In this document: piece by piece, positions 50,960 to 63,045 of the stretch
Position numbering within the stretch: position 1 is the first letter of the stretch
Layout of the letters: each line of letters starts with the position of its first letter
NCBI GenBank assembly: GCA_034509735.1
Contig: JACGWO010000010.1
Location: 17,311,193-17,375,192 of the forward strand
Length of the DNA stretch: 64,000 nt
Reading direction: 5' to 3'
From: Sesamum alatum
Lineage: Eukaryota > Streptophyta > Magnoliopsida > Lamiales > Pedaliaceae
The notes under the pieces: model-generated
What the model saw: the letters and a program-made list of their open reading frames with translations, nothing else
The model's database searches: none
Told to the model about the DNA's origin: nothing
Program-made: the position numbers and the translations under genes

Positions 50960-51649
50960 TTCACTATGGTTTATACCACTAATTCTTCACACAACGTATG
51001 AAGATTTATGTCTTTCTATATATTTGTTGTGTGAGTGTGAGGGAAATTTTAGTTCGAATTTAATTTCGATACTTTAGAATTAAATTATATAGTAAATATA
51101 TTATAAATAAATTATATTTTGCCATTCGAATTATATTTATTTTTATATTTTGTCATCTAAATATTTTTTTTGTATCAAATTATCATATTAATTTTGTGAA
51201 ATTTGTACTTTATCATATATGATCCTTTTTCGATTGATTTTTTTTGTCAGAAAAACATCATTTACAATGTACGTAGTCGAAAAATATCACTATATTGCCC
51301 TTAAATATCTTATGTTCACTGCATATGATATTTTTTCCGCAGGAAGTCTACAAAAAACGATCATACATGGCAAAGTGCAAATTTTACAAAGTTGATAAGA
51401 TAAGTTGACAAAAAAAATATTTATATGATAAAGTGTAAAACGGACATAGTTCAAATGAAAAACTGTAATTTATCATACATTATATTTGTTATATAACTGA
51501 TTTTTAGTTTGGAAAGAGTGATAATTGCCTGATGTATGATTGTTTGCGTGTGGTTAAATATAGTTTTGTAAAAGATTTGAGAAAATTATATGTTGTGTCC
51601 CAAAAGATAGACTTTTTGTGACCAAGCCTTAATCTATATCTACACTACG
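50960..51649. other. AT-rich spacer
   Basis: No gene or clear repeat boundary seen. Between 51165 and 51450 the phrases 'tatcatat..attttgt' and their inverse recur, which suggests a decayed palindromic element. Confidence 0.45.
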
Positions 51650-51835
51650 GAAAAAATTTATCCAAATTAAGTGTGGCTGAATCAAACCAATCACATGACA
51701 AGTGTGATACATTTATTATGCGACTAATCACTTTTACTAAATTGTTCTACCAGTCACACGACAAGTGTATTACACTTACCATATAATTGATTTAAATTTG
51801 GTCAAACTCGGTCCAAGTTCGAATTTTCCCTATAC
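51650..51835. mobile_element. Small palindromic MITE, copy C
   Basis: Same family as the copies in 14-3-3 introns 1 and 3: 'gaatcaaaccaatcacatgacaagtgtgata', 'ttacactt.ccatataattgattt' and 'ggtcaaactcggtccaagttc' with a paired left end. Confidence 0.65.
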
Positions 51836-51940
51836 TTACTATACATAAAAGTATGAACCCATAAGTGTTTGTTCTCCATTATGAAAGAACAAGCACACCC
51901 TTACTTAAGTACTCATTTAATAATAAATAAAAATAGTTAT

Positions 51941-52569
51941 TGATATGCAATAAATTGCTTGGCCCAAACACAAAATCCAAGGAAGGACCCATTGGAGATC
52001 AAAGGAGACACCAAAACTCAATACGAAAGCCCAAACATTCCTCAAATATGGCCCAAGGAAAACTTTGGTTCATCCCAAGAGAAGGAGCAGACCCGACCCC
52101 CAGGGGAATTCAAGCAAAAGCCCAAGCAAGGAGCGGGGCCCCATCCAGGTCTCCTAGCAGAAGGCCTACGAAGGGGGGTTCGACCCTGCTGAGAAGTCTG
52201 GATAAGGGTTATCCACCCTTACCCTTATCCGTACGAGACCCTCTCCTATCTTTTAGGAGGCCATTATTCATAGGACTTTGGGGATGTCAGTAGCTGACCC
52301 TCTGAGAGTCTAAACCCTCAAGAGTCCTTCCCACTCAAGGAACCTCCCCTATGAATCCAACTCCCGTGGCGGATTCAGTAAGATTTTTCTGCACTTTTAA
52401 AAACCACACTTCGTGTTCACATCATTCTTCTACAGTTTGTCATTATTCTGCAAGTTTATTTATTCCATCATTGTTTACTGACTTGAGCGTCGGAGTACTA
52501 ACGCTTTTTTTGCAAGTTCTCTTTCCCAACTTGTAGAATTCGAAGCCCACTCCGTTCAAGCCCCAGACA
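51941..52569 (+). repeat. Probable Ty3/gypsy solo LTR (629 bp)
   Basis: Starts TGATATGC and ends CAGACA (TG...CA), flanked by GTTAT (51936-51940) and ATTAT (52570-52574), a 5-bp TSD with one change. Contains ACTTGAGCGTCGGAGT near 52480, a phrase seen near the 3' end of many plant gypsy LTRs. The GC content is well above the surroundings. No PBS or coding region follows. Confidence 0.55.
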
Positions 52570-52574
52570 ATTAT

Positions 52575-55422
52575 TCGTATTGAGCTATTTTAGCTCACAC
52601 TAGTTATAAAATAATAAAATTATATAAAAAAGGTATTTAGTAGTCCTAATTGATCTCAACTACTTAGATAATGAATGATGTATACAACTAAAAAAAATGT
52701 GCAAATATTATTTCAACACAATTACATTGCTAAGAAATCTTAAAATACTTTTAAAAAAATTTAATTTACTATGACATAGTAAAATTCAAAATAAATAGCA
52801 CTTGAATGATATATAAAATACTAATATAAACCTAATCAACCTATCTCTCTATATATAATAATGAATAAATATCAAAATTTAATTGTGAATTAAATTATCA
52901 ATCTTGATCTGTTGAAAATTTAAAAACAGTGACTTCTGACTAATTAATTTTATTTTAATATTAGTATATAAAAAAAACACCATGTTCCCCTTCCCAAGAC
53001 AGAGATATTGAAGAAGATTAATAATATAATAAATAATTAAATTTAAAATCTTTCTTATAGAGTAGTAAATATAATTAACATAATTATGGACCCTAATGAG
53101 ACAAATAGAATTATCTTGATACTTTGTAAGAGTTTATTCAATTTAAGTCAACTTTTTATTCAAAACAACTAACAATTAGTATAACATCGTGTCTATGATT
53201 CTTTTAGTTCATAGCTAGTTATTTTTTAACATTTTAAATGTTACTTGTAATAAAACAATTAACACTACATCTATGAATTTTCTAAAGTATTTTAAAATAT
53301 ATAATAAATCAAATTATCAAAATCGAATTCAACATAAATTAACATTTTTATTTTGAATGGAACTAAAGGATAGAGTAAAATACTTTCTCTAAGAGGAAAC
53401 TATAAATTAATTGTTTATCTCTTCATAATATCATAGAAGTAAATTAACCATAAAAAAACGATTGAACTGGGTAAAGGTAGAGGAATAGTGTATATAGACA
53501 ACATGGCAATAAATAGCTAAATTAAAAATCTAAATATAGTAGTTTCTATTGAAATATAGTTAACATAACTATTGAGTCTCTAGATGTAAACTAATTATTT
53601 TGATACTAAGGATTTATTCAACTTGAATTATTTTTTTCTTAAATATAACTAACAATTGGTATATCAATCAATTACAAAACATTCCAAAACAAAAATATAT
53701 TCATAACATGTAATATATATATAGATATATATAAGATGTATAATTTATATTACAAAAATAAGAAAAGTCAAATGGTGAATAAACATTAAAACGATAGCAA
53801 TTAAAAGTAAAATTTTAAAACAAACGCAATAATGATAGACTAAATTCCAACTGTGTAATTATATTTTCATATTAAGAAAAATTAAAAAAATTTGAGAATA
53901 AATTTAGTATAATAAAATAATGAATAGAAAATGAGTTAATTATATTTAAACTGAAAATAAAAGATTATAAATAAATAAACTAAAGAGAAATATAATTTTT
54001 AGGAATAAATTTATAAAAACAACTGAAAAGTTAAAGAAATTTGAGTACTAAGAATAAATAAAAACACTATTTTATTAAATTAAAATTGCTTAAAAATTCA
54101 ACTATTCAATTAATCTCTTACTATTTGATTGTTTTAGTATTAGATAATCCAAATTGGGCATTGTTAATTTTACATGATCACATCTATTGTTTTCATATTA
54201 ATAGCCTAAAAGTATTAAAACAACAAATATGACATAAACGATTAATAGTTGAAATATAGTATATTATTGAATAAAAAATATATTTTACCAATTAGATGCA
54301 TATAAATAAGATTAAGAAATCAACCTAAAAATATGAAATTAAAAATTACAATGTAAAGGCAAAAAATACAATTTTATGCAATACTATTTCAAAATTCAAA
54401 AGTTAATAAAGCATATGTAAATAATATTTTGACGTTTAAAATTGATATAAAATATAATCAGCATACATTATAAAATCTTGCATAATACTATGGTCGAATT
54501 AGATTATATTTTTATTAACAATAGTTAATAAATAATTAATTTGAAATTATTTAATGTCGATAAATTAAAAGTAAATAACATGCAAAATATAGTAGTAAAA
54601 TAAAAAATATAACATACACTGAAATCAATTAACAAAAAATGAAACAAAATTAATAAAATAGCAAATAGGCATAATAACCTACAAATAAAAATTGATCAGT
54701 TTTAGTAAACTGAAATTTCTTGTGTAAACAAAGTAAAATAAGGAGCTTTGGCTAACTAATTTTATTTTAACAATGGATTTTTGAATATTATTATTTTTAT
54801 CTTTCATATTAATTGGTTTGATACAAGATAATTAAATATAAATATTAGTAAATACGAGAAGCAAAATTTTAATTTTAAATATATATTTTTATTTAATAAT
54901 ACAAATTAAAGTTAGAAAGTGATTAGAAATAACAGAATTAAATAGTTTTCTTATCAATTAAGACACTTATTATCAATTTGTTTGAAATATAATATTTGTA
55001 TATACTAGTGTTTCAATGACAAAAATATAAATATTATAATGAACTTAATATTGTTTATAGCTAAGTACCATAAATGATATATATTTATCTATAAAAATAT
55101 ATTTCTGCACATACAACGCATGTCTTACTTTCTAGTTTTGTTAAGTTTTTAACGAAAACAGTACGTGCATGACACTACCTTCGCTAAGTCAAATTAAGAC
55201 TATTTTCATCAGAAATATTGTGTATATATATATTGTATATATATGTATCGCCCCGTGAATATTCATGAGCGAGGTAGTCAAACGGCAAATTCTTTTTCAT
55301 TTTTGCCCTTTAAATTTCTGTATTTAATATTATATACGTAAGCTTGATTTTTCTAGCCGCGACCGTAGTTGATTTATTCACATAAGTGTGCTATCAATTT
55401 ATATATCATTCTTCACAAATTG
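52575..55422. other. Very AT-rich spacer with a diverged direct repeat
   Basis: Nearly 3 kb of sequence dominated by A and T with no gene. A segment at about 53025-53185 reappears with many changes at about 53500-53665 (shared: aacataa.tat.ga, ttgatac..., ttattcaa.tt.aa, ataactaacaatt.gtata). Confidence 0.5.
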
Positions 55423-55440
55423 GAGATTGATGTAGCAAGT

Positions 55441-55483
55441 GTCCCACATCGGTTGCAAACGAAGAGCTTGAGTAGCTTATAAG
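55441..55483 (+). promoter_or_regulatory. snRNA-promoter-like USE and TATA in TRIM LTR 1
   Basis: GTCCCACATCG (55441-55451) equals the upstream sequence element RTCCCACATCG of plant snRNA genes. TTATAAG follows at 55477-55483 after a 25-base spacer. That spacing is close to the shorter type known for Pol III-read plant snRNA genes. Whether it works as a promoter is inference. LTR 2 has a weaker version (ATCCCACATTG). Confidence 0.5.
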
Positions 55484-55604
55484 CCCCAATGCCTACTTTC
55501 CCTAGCGAGGCGCCTTTTCAGGACAAAATTGTGAGGCTCATACAGAGCCAAAGCGAACAATACCTCGTGCAACGGGGCATCGATCAAGTCGCAAGCTGCG
55601 TCAT

Positions 55605-55616
55605 TTGGCGCCGTCT
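55605..55616 (+). other. TRIM primer-binding site
   Basis: TGGCGCCGTCTG starts one base after the LTR's final CA plus T. TGGCGCC-type sites complementary to a tRNA 3' end (tRNA-Asp is the usual proposal) are typical of gypsy-related elements. Confidence 0.7.
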
Positions 55617-55849
55617 GTGGGAACGAGGCCATGTGCTCGTTCCAAGCCTCTCGTCTCGGGGGCTGATGATGTAGCAAGCATCCCACATTGGTTGTAGACG
55701 AGGAGCTTGAGTGGCTTATAAGCCCCAATGCCTCCTCTCCCTAGCGAGGCGCCTTTTCAGGACAAAACCATGAGGCTCATACAGAGCCAAAGCGAACAAT
55801 ATCTCACGCAACGGGGCATCGATTAAGTCGCAAGTTGCATCAAAGATAC

Positions 55850-56488
55850 AATCTTAGGTAACATAAATTTTTAAAATTAAGAAAGTTGAATTTTTTTTTG
55901 AATATTTATATTAGTTTCTTTAAAAGCGGTGGTTGGATAGTAAGTGATATCACATCGTTATTTAGTAAAAAAAAAAAAAAAACAATTATGAAATATGAGC
56001 AATATAAATAATTCGGGTCAAGATACGCGATCTCCAATTGAATTAGATAGGTCTCCGTAGGTAGTCGTCATGGTCCTCAAGGTCCAAGAATAGGTAACTT
56101 GCCTCAGACAATGAAGCCTTGAGAAGTGAACAAACATAAGGCTAGCCAGGATGGTCCCCAACTAAAATCCTCCAATACTTAAGTCACCATGCGCCCGAGA
56201 TAGAGATATGTGATCAAGGACTATTAATGCTATAGGACATGAACGTCACCTGTAATAAATGAGGGTGCCAGGTATTTATAGGGCCATTTGTACGACGTCA
56301 TCTGGTCCACATGGCATGATCTAGTAGACCTCCTGTGAGACGATCGACGGTCCTTCACATGGTATACGTCACCGGGTCGTTGGAGCGGGTGCGTACGAAC
56401 AAACCTGACACGACTTATAAACATGCGAATCTTGGGGCTATTAGTGTAATTTCTTACCCTTTAGAGTGCATTTCAATAATTAGTCCAA
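55850..56488 (-). repeat. Spacer with possible gypsy LTR remnant
   Basis: From about 56000 the sequence is markedly less AT-rich than the left flank. On its minus strand it has a TATA motif (CTATAAATACC, about 56282-56272) followed by non-coding sequence. This would suit the 3' LTR of the minus-strand gypsy whose pol end is at 64000-63834, but no TG/CA ends were fixed. Confidence 0.35.
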
Positions 56489-56496
56489 ATAATCCC

Positions 56497-56963
56497 TAGG
56501 GGTGGCAACAGGGTGGGTTTGGAGCGACCCGAGACCCACCCCGCCAACTCCGAGAAGGACCCGGAACCCGCCCCAGTTATTTTTTAACCTTTCCCCGCCC
56601 CGGCACAAAACCCGTCGGGGAGGGTCTAACCCGGTAGACCCGGTTATTTTATTTTTTTTCATTTGTTGTATAATTTTTTTTTTAAAAAAATATAATATAT
56701 CAATTACAAATAAAATTGATCATGATCTAACTCAAATTCAAGTCAAAAAAGATTTTCAAGTACAAACAAAATTATTCATAATAAAACAACCCAAACGATT
56801 CATATCGATTATATGTTAGTAACTTCTTCTTCGTCTTCCTCATCGTTAAGTATTGTTGGACAATTTTTCAATTCATCAATTGTTGAACAAGTACCTCAGA
56901 ATAAATAAATTAAAAGATTATAATATATTTTATTAATTATTTATTATCATGATAAAAGTAAAA

Positions 56964-57003
<40 letters not shown>

Positions 57004-57112
57004 GGGGCGGGTCCTAATTCTGTGGAGTCGTTACCCATCCAGTAAAAGTACCAATTCTTAGGGATGGGTCTGGGGTGGGTTTTGTCGGGTTCAGGTTGAA
57101 TTGCCACCCCTA
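56497..57112. mobile_element. hAT-type MITE with perfect 8-bp TSD (inverted relative)
   Basis: Ends TAGGGGTGGCAACAGG and TTGAATTGCCACCCCTA. ATAATCCC flanks both sides (56489-56496, 57113-57120). The right end read inward (TAGGGGTGGCAATTCAACC) matches the left end of 29748-30416, so the two are copies of one family in opposite orientation. A (TA)n tract near 56969-57000 lies inside. Confidence 0.9.
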
Positions 57113-57289
57113 ATAATCCCCATCATTACTCCTCAACTTCTTCGAGTGTAAGTTATTGCACATGAAGATGTCGAAGCGCTTCCTTCGAGCTGGGTACTTT
57201 AATGCATCGTTATCTACTCTTGTTAACCGTTGGATCTTGATGACGTGGCGTCTTCATAGCCCTGCATCTTTGGGCGCGTCTTTTCATAA

Positions 57290-57306
57290 ACTATCCCTAT
57301 AAATAG
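57290..57306 (+). promoter_or_regulatory. TATA box before the gypsy-associated plus-strand ORF
   Basis: ATCCCTATAAATAGGGG with about 190 bases of TC-rich leader before the ATG at 57495. A plausible promoter for the antisense ORF; function is inferred. Confidence 0.45.
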
Positions 57307-57494
57307 GGGCCAATTTGACTTCTTTCTTCGCCTGTCAAACACGTTTAGCTTCCGGTGCTCTAAGGTCTCCTACGATCTCGACCTCCGACCTCCTATAGTT
57401 TCTCTTCTAGCTCGGCCTCCTCTAGCTCATCTGGTTCTTCCGCAACCTCTGCCCAATTTAAGGAGGATATTGGACTAAGTTTGTCACTTCTAAC

Positions 57495-58312
57495 ATGGCT
57501 GGTACATTAACCACGATTTCTCCTCCGGAAGTCGTAGTTGGTGAACCACATGTAGAGATCGTAGATAGCGACTCCCCTGATTTGGACCCAACAGGAGTCA
57601 TGTCTTTAGATATTCGCCCCGAGTTTGATGTCGAATCCTTAGAAGTTGAATAGGAGAATGCTGAGGGTAATCTATTAGAGGTCGAGCTTGAGGTAGAGGC
57701 TCTTGACCCCAATGACACCTTAACTTAAATTAAGTTCCAAACATGCTAGATAAAAATCCTTGTGCTGCAGTTGTTAGTAAGGTTAAGGTTCCCATTCAAC
57801 GTCTTAAGGCGAAATATTTCATTCCATTAACTTCGAGGTCATCATCCCTAGGTCTTTTGATAGGATGCATCGACCTCCGAGGGTTTCTGTGCCTTCTCTA
57901 CTGGGAATCTAGATGCAGAACTTCATTTTCCTCTTCCTCGACCCGTTGCCGAAATTTTACATGGGTTTAGACATCTGTCCCGTGCAACTAGTCCCTAACT
58001 TAATTCGTCACATAATTTTCTTAATCATCTTAATCCGCTACTTGAATTTTCGAGCCTAGTTTTGACTCTGGTCATTGTATAACTTTTCAAAATCTGTCAA
58101 GTCTGGTGAAAGGGTTTCTTTTATCTTGCCGCTCGACCTGACTGTAGATTTTTAGATGACCTTCCCTTGAATACTGGTCCTTGGAAGGAGAGATTCAATT
58201 TTATTCGACCTCCACCTAGCCGAAGTTGGCATTTTCCAACTGAATGGCGACTCAGTAAACCAACACCTGTAACCCATGGAGGGGGTCTGGAGGGCGACTT
58301 TATCAAACTTTT
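57495..58312 (+). pseudogene. Tat-gypsy-type extra (antisense) ORF, N-terminal part
   Basis: ATG at 57495 starts an acidic stretch. After stops and frame changes there are segments resembling the plant 'putative gypsy-type transposon' domain (PF04195-like): PLPKFYMGLDICPVQLVPN near 57950, GERVSFILPLDLTVDF near 58110, and GPWKERFNFIRPPP...WHFPTEWR near 58175-58250. It is broken at 58313 by inserted repeats and resumes at about 61690. Family assignment is from memory of the pattern. The role of these proteins is unknown. Confidence 0.6.
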
Positions 58313-59439
58313 TAGGCTAAATTTCAATTTACCCCCTGTGTTTTTGTGAAATAGCTAAAAACCCACTTGTGCTTTGAAAATAGGTTAAACACCCCCCTAT
58401 GTTTTAGTAAATGCAGCACAAAACCCCCCATTCCGTTAAAAACTAACGGACGGTGGTGTGCACGCGCCTGAAGTGCGTTTGGGCATAATGTTTTTTTCAT
58501 TTTTTGACTTTTTTTTGTCCATAATTGACTAAAATGCCCCTGTGTTGTATATAAAAATAACAAGGGTCTAAATTGACTATTTTTGAAGGATTTTTTTTGC
58601 ATTTTCATATATCCTAAAAGTATAAATAATTTTTTTTAATATATTTATATTAAATATTAAAATACAAAAAAAATAAAAAAATACATTATCAAGTTTGATA
58701 TACTAAATTCTAATTTTCAAATTTTAGTATCTACATGAATATAAATATTAAATAATTACAATAATTCAATTTATAAATGAATTTAGATATTTTTATTATT
58801 TATACCAAATATATATTGTACACCACATTTAAGTAAATATTTAATAATTATAAAAACTATTTTTAATTAACTGAAATATATATTAATAAATATAATTAAA
58901 TTAATTAAAATAATTTCTTTTTAAAAAATTGGGGCGACGGCGACTGCCGCCGCCCCAGCACAGGAGGGCAACGACGCGCCCTCTTTCGTCCGTTCACAGG
59001 AGGCGAGGGCGATGGCCGTCGCCCTCTTTCTTTTGCCGCACAGGAGGGCGACGGCGTCTCCGTCGCTCTTCTTTCTTTTACCATGGCGACGGACCTGGGC
59101 GACGGCGGCGTCACCATATTTGTTGGCGGGGGTAGGGGTGGCGGGGGTGGGTGGGCGGTCGGGGGTTGGGAAGACGGGTGGCGGGGGGAGGAAGGGGGGG
59201 GGGGGGGAAGGGGGAGGTTCTTTCTTTAAGTTTTTTATATATATAAATAATAATTTATTTTTTATAATTTTTATATATAATATAAATTAAATAATTTGTT
59301 GAATCCAGACCCTTCATTTTTCTTAGATCTCACGATTGAGATTTATTGATCAGATCAACGGTTATTATATAAACAAAGAAGATCCAACGGTTAGTAAAAT
59401 AAGGAATAATATATAATAAAAAGGGCATAACGGTCATTT
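58313..59439. mobile_element. Repeat-rich insert in the antisense ORF (MULE-like?)
   Basis: Starts with TAGGCTAAATTTCAATTTACCCCCTGTG and related '...cccccctatgtttt...' phrases, resembling inverted-repeat MULE-type ends in plants. An AT-rich centre and a GC-rich block (58928-59215) follow. No matching right terminus was found, so the element class and end are uncertain. Confidence 0.4.
58928..59215. repeat. GC-rich block with imperfect 45-bp repeats
   Basis: The phrase CACAGGAGG(G)CGA(C/G)GGC occurs three times (about 58960, 59000, 59040), each followed by a CCTCTTTC-type stretch, then G-rich sequence ending in a run of G. Small palindromes such as GGGCGATGGCCGTCGCCC are included. ORFs on both strands through it are by-products. 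Confidence 0.7.
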
Positions 59440-61598
59440 AACTAATGTAATGTAATATTATATAATGAAAAAACAGAGTATTCGTTACCATTGGTACCTA
59501 CTTTGTTGTGCTCATTTTTCATATGCTAAAATGATATTTTACACATATCACAACAAAGCCCACAGACCACGATTAACAAATCATATAGTTGGGCCACGCA
59601 TTGGTGGTCATGAAACCAACTGATAAAGAGTTGGATCTGAAACGTTCCAAGTCGAGGACCTCGAGACAGCGCATCGAGAGTCTTATAGAGACTTGCACCA
59701 AGAGTTGTGTTCATTGGATGAGTGTCGTGTTTCATCGGCAACAGGCGTGAGACGCCTACACGATCTTGATGGGTTGGTCGATTGGGGTTGAGCCGACTGA
59801 ACTAACTCGCGGGGATCATCATATGGAAGCCTTGGAGACTTGGTCGGTATGATTGGATTTTTCCAGTTCCAATAGTATAGGAGTAGTCCTCAGACTTGAG
59901 GAACCATGGCAGGCACATACACAGGATGGCTGTATCTTAGATTTGGCGAGAGGTGATCATTCTATAAGATGATCATTATAAGCCTTGTCCAGTGCAGTCA
60001 AAATGTGTAGCGAAGACGGTGGGTTCCAAGAAGAGGATCCGTCCCCTGTCAGTTTGTAACAGAGGTATCTCCTATGCACTCGGATACACGTTCATGCGAC
60101 TTAAACCTGTGGCCATAATGGTTGGTCGAACAGGAAATGATTTCCTGTGTCGATGCAATGAGGTATGTGAAGTCTCGAGTATTAAGCATAGATGCCTAGT
60201 CAAGGATAGGAACCGATGCCCAATTCCATACCCTAGACTAAGGCCGGGAGACAGTAGACGGAAGGACCGTACCCGTACGAAATCAGCGCCTAAATGTTCA
60301 CCCTAACATTCACCTAGTCTTTAGTGCCATGGACCGTTGCTAGACGGCCACCCATAGTAACAGGCCCCTGTTGGACATGGGCCCAAGTCTAGCTGAGGGT
60401 GAACCTAAAGGGTCACACACAAATCACCGAGAAGGTGGTGAAATTGACTTGTAGTCAATTTTGGAGGATAATTAAGTAATTGGATTACTTAAGGAATTGT
60501 CCATTGGATGGACGGGCTGATATTGTATCGGGCCCTCGTTTAATCGGTAAATGAAATTTATCGGTTAACATAGAGAGTCGAAATATTGGATCTTTTAATT
60601 CGATTAAAAGATCAATGGGAATTATTTAAGTGGACAATGAATTAAATGAGATTTAATTTTGGGTTCGTTGTAATTGGATTATAGTGGAACCCGATCCGTT
60701 AAATTTTGGCTCAAGAAGTGTGTTAATTCCACTTTTGGAATAGGAAGAAGTTGGACTTCTTCTTTAATTGAGCATGGCCGAAAATTACCACTTTTGAAGG
60801 GGTAAAAATTGGCCATGCATGTTTGATGTAGTTGACTAGTCTCTTTTGGTAAGAGACAAATCAATTCCAATCAAATCTCTCCCTCTTTTGGTATGATTAA
60901 ATCATACCTTAAGATATGGTAGGCTTGATTGATGAATTAGTAGAATTGATCGGGATGAATCTAGACATCCTTGGATGAACGTAGACACATTCCAATAATC
61001 ACATTAATTTTGTATATATATGACTATATACAAAACATCATAGCAAGAGAATAATAATTCATCTTTTTCTAGTAAAAAGAAGAAGAAAATTTACACTCCT
61101 CTCTCTCTCAACTCTCGGCCTCTCTCTCTCTCTCTCCCTCTATCCCTTTGTTCTTCATTTGATCTTGGATCATTTGGAAGAACAAAGTGAGTTTAAGAAG
61201 AACACTAATTAATAGTGTTCCTTTTCTTAAACCGAATCCTCTTAGATCCGTTTTCTTCTAGTAAGAAAAACGAGTATCTCTTCCGGTGTGGTGTGGATCA
61301 CCTTTGGAGAGTTCATACTTTTGAACTTTGTGAGAATTTCCGGAGAGGAACAACGCAAGTAGCCGTATACAAGAAAACTACAAAGGTAACTTCGGTATTT
61401 ACGCTTAAGTAGTTTGTTTTTGTTTCTATGCCTATGTATAATATGTGCTTTTAATATTAATACATCCTACATCGAACGCCCGGTTGAGCACCCAAGGGTA
61501 CACCCCTTGGGATTTTATGATTATGCTTTTGATTAATTTTAATTATCCGTATTTTCACACTTCCGCTCGCACTCCCGGGCGGATCCGCTTGTCCTTTA
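59440..61598 (+). repeat. Truncated solo LTR of the copia family, opposite orientation
   Basis: Matches the minus strand of the LTRs at 6005-8217 and 14002-16227 from the 'gagtattcgt.accaatggtacct' region to the GC-rich tail CGGATCCGCTTGTCCTT at 61596. The first 100 bp or so of the LTR are missing and the terminal CA has changed, so TSD and limits are unclear. It lies within the antisense ORF. No internal region remains. Confidence 0.85.
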
Positions 61599-61689
61599 AC
61601 TAGGTGATCTTAATTTTTCCACATATTTCATATAACTTCTTTGTCACCATTTTTTGAACTTTTCTTGACACTCATTTACGGGTGAGCAC

Positions 61690-63045
61690 ATCACGAATTC
61701 TCGGACACTTAACTGAATTCATGCTCTACGGGGAACACATCCTCAGTATGTTGTGGACGAGTTCGAGGGGATAGAAGGTAGCTCGTTCGCAATGCACTCC
61801 GCCAAAAATCGTATTGAAGGCCCCGCTTGCACGAATCGAACTAGGCTTCAGCCACCCCTGAGGCAACTCCTGAACCAACTCCTGAGCCTGCTGAAGCCGA
61901 AAGGGAAACAACTCGTCCCAACACCCCAGCTTTCGAGTACTGTAGGTGTTGCTTCAGGGTCGAGGGGCACAGGAGTTGAGCCAGTTGCTAAAGGTGCATG
62001 TGAGGATCCCAATAGCTCGAAGAAACATAAAACAAAGCATAAATACAAGAGAAAGGATTCTCGCTCGAGCAAGTCGAGCAAAAAGAGCAAATCTTGCTTG
62101 GTTGAGAAGGCAAAAAAGAAAGCAACAGTTGAGGCTGATGAGGTCGAATGCCTCAAATTCCTGAAAGAAATGCAAGAATGGTGGAAGGCCAATCGTGAAG
62201 AGTTGCGATCTCCTTCTCAGCGGGCCGTAGAAATGGTGGGTGATAGGCGCATTCCGGATTGGGTCATTTCTACGCAAAGTTCTATTCTGCAATCGCACTT
62301 AGGGCAAGATTCGTGGGAGTTGTTCAAGATCATCCTTTGTGATCGCGATCAGGCTCTTTTGGCCAAGAAATCCCATACTAGGGTTGAGGATTGCCCATAG
62401 TATGATGTAGGTAGACATCTTCGACCATATCTTTACTTGCTTTTGTATACCTGTTTTTTACTGCTACATAACAACTGGTGCCTTTCACAGGCTTCTACTT
62501 TTGGCCACAATTTATCCCTGAATGCTCTGTGTTCCGACCAGACAAGAAAATTCTAATTGCTGAGAACACCAAGCTCAAGTATGAGATTGAGGCTTTGAAG
62601 GCTCAAATTACTGAGGCGAAGGCCTCGAGTGATGAGAAGATTTCACATTTGGAGGCTAAACTACATGAATGCGTGGCAATTGGCTTTGGAGGAAGGTGAT
62701 ATGAAAGGCTTCGAGCGACGTTGAGGCGAAGGGTTCGACGATGGGCTCGTTGAGGGTCGTGAAAGGTATCTTGAATATGACGATCATAAAGTTATCCTAG
62801 TCGCGACCTGTGTTGAGGGTACCTGTAATTTTCTCAAGTCTTCCGCCTTAGGGATCCCGTTGGAAGTCAGAATTGCCCGATTTGCTCTTGATGGTTTCGA
62901 TCTATGTCATTTGCAAATCAAGACTCTTGTTGGCTTTGTCAAAGGTTTGGACCATAATCGCCTTGACCCTACTTTGAACGCCACCTCCAAATTTCTAATG
63001 TGGGTGATCCCCTCCCTGCCGACCCAAACGAATTTGGTGTGTTGA
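61690..63045 (+). pseudogene. Tat-gypsy-type extra (antisense) ORF, C-terminal part
   Basis: The longest open part is 61753-62400 (215 codons). It has a Ser/Lys-rich basic middle (SSKKHKTKHKYKRKD), then a segment ending DSWELFKIILCDRDQALLAKKSHTRVED. That matches in pattern the 'DSYxLYKxxCLxRDQxxLAxxxHTRVEE' motif of plant retroelement proteins of this type. Next come a predicted coiled coil (62550-62690) and a helical piece (62860-63045) with GFVKGLDHNRLDP. Frameshifts separate these parts. With 57495-58312 it formed one plus-strand gene that faces the minus-strand gypsy pol. Confidence 0.65.

Larger units (their letters stand above)
55428..55842 (+). mobile_element. Complete TRIM (miniature LTR retrotransposon, 415 bp)
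   Basis: Two direct LTRs of 176 bp each (55428-55603, 55667-55842) with TG...CA ends, and an interior of only 63 bp. The interior starts with a PBS (TGGCGCCGTCTG, from 55605) and ends with a purine-rich CTCGGGGGCTGA. Flanks are GAGAT and AAGAT, a 5-bp TSD with one change. No coding capacity; it depends on other elements' enzymes. LTRs differ by a modest number of substitutions. Confidence 0.9.

Noticed and set aside
55428..55842. TRIM considered as a Cassandra element with 5S rRNA-like promoter
   Set aside because: I see no 5S A-box/C-box sequence in the LTRs; the promoter-like motif is of snRNA type instead.
59012..59290. Gly-rich 92-codon ORF
   Set aside because: Composed of the GC-rich repeat block and a poly(G) run.
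61848..62298. Two 114-codon minus-strand ORFs
   Set aside because: Antisense shadows of the longer plus-strand coding remnant with recognisable motifs.
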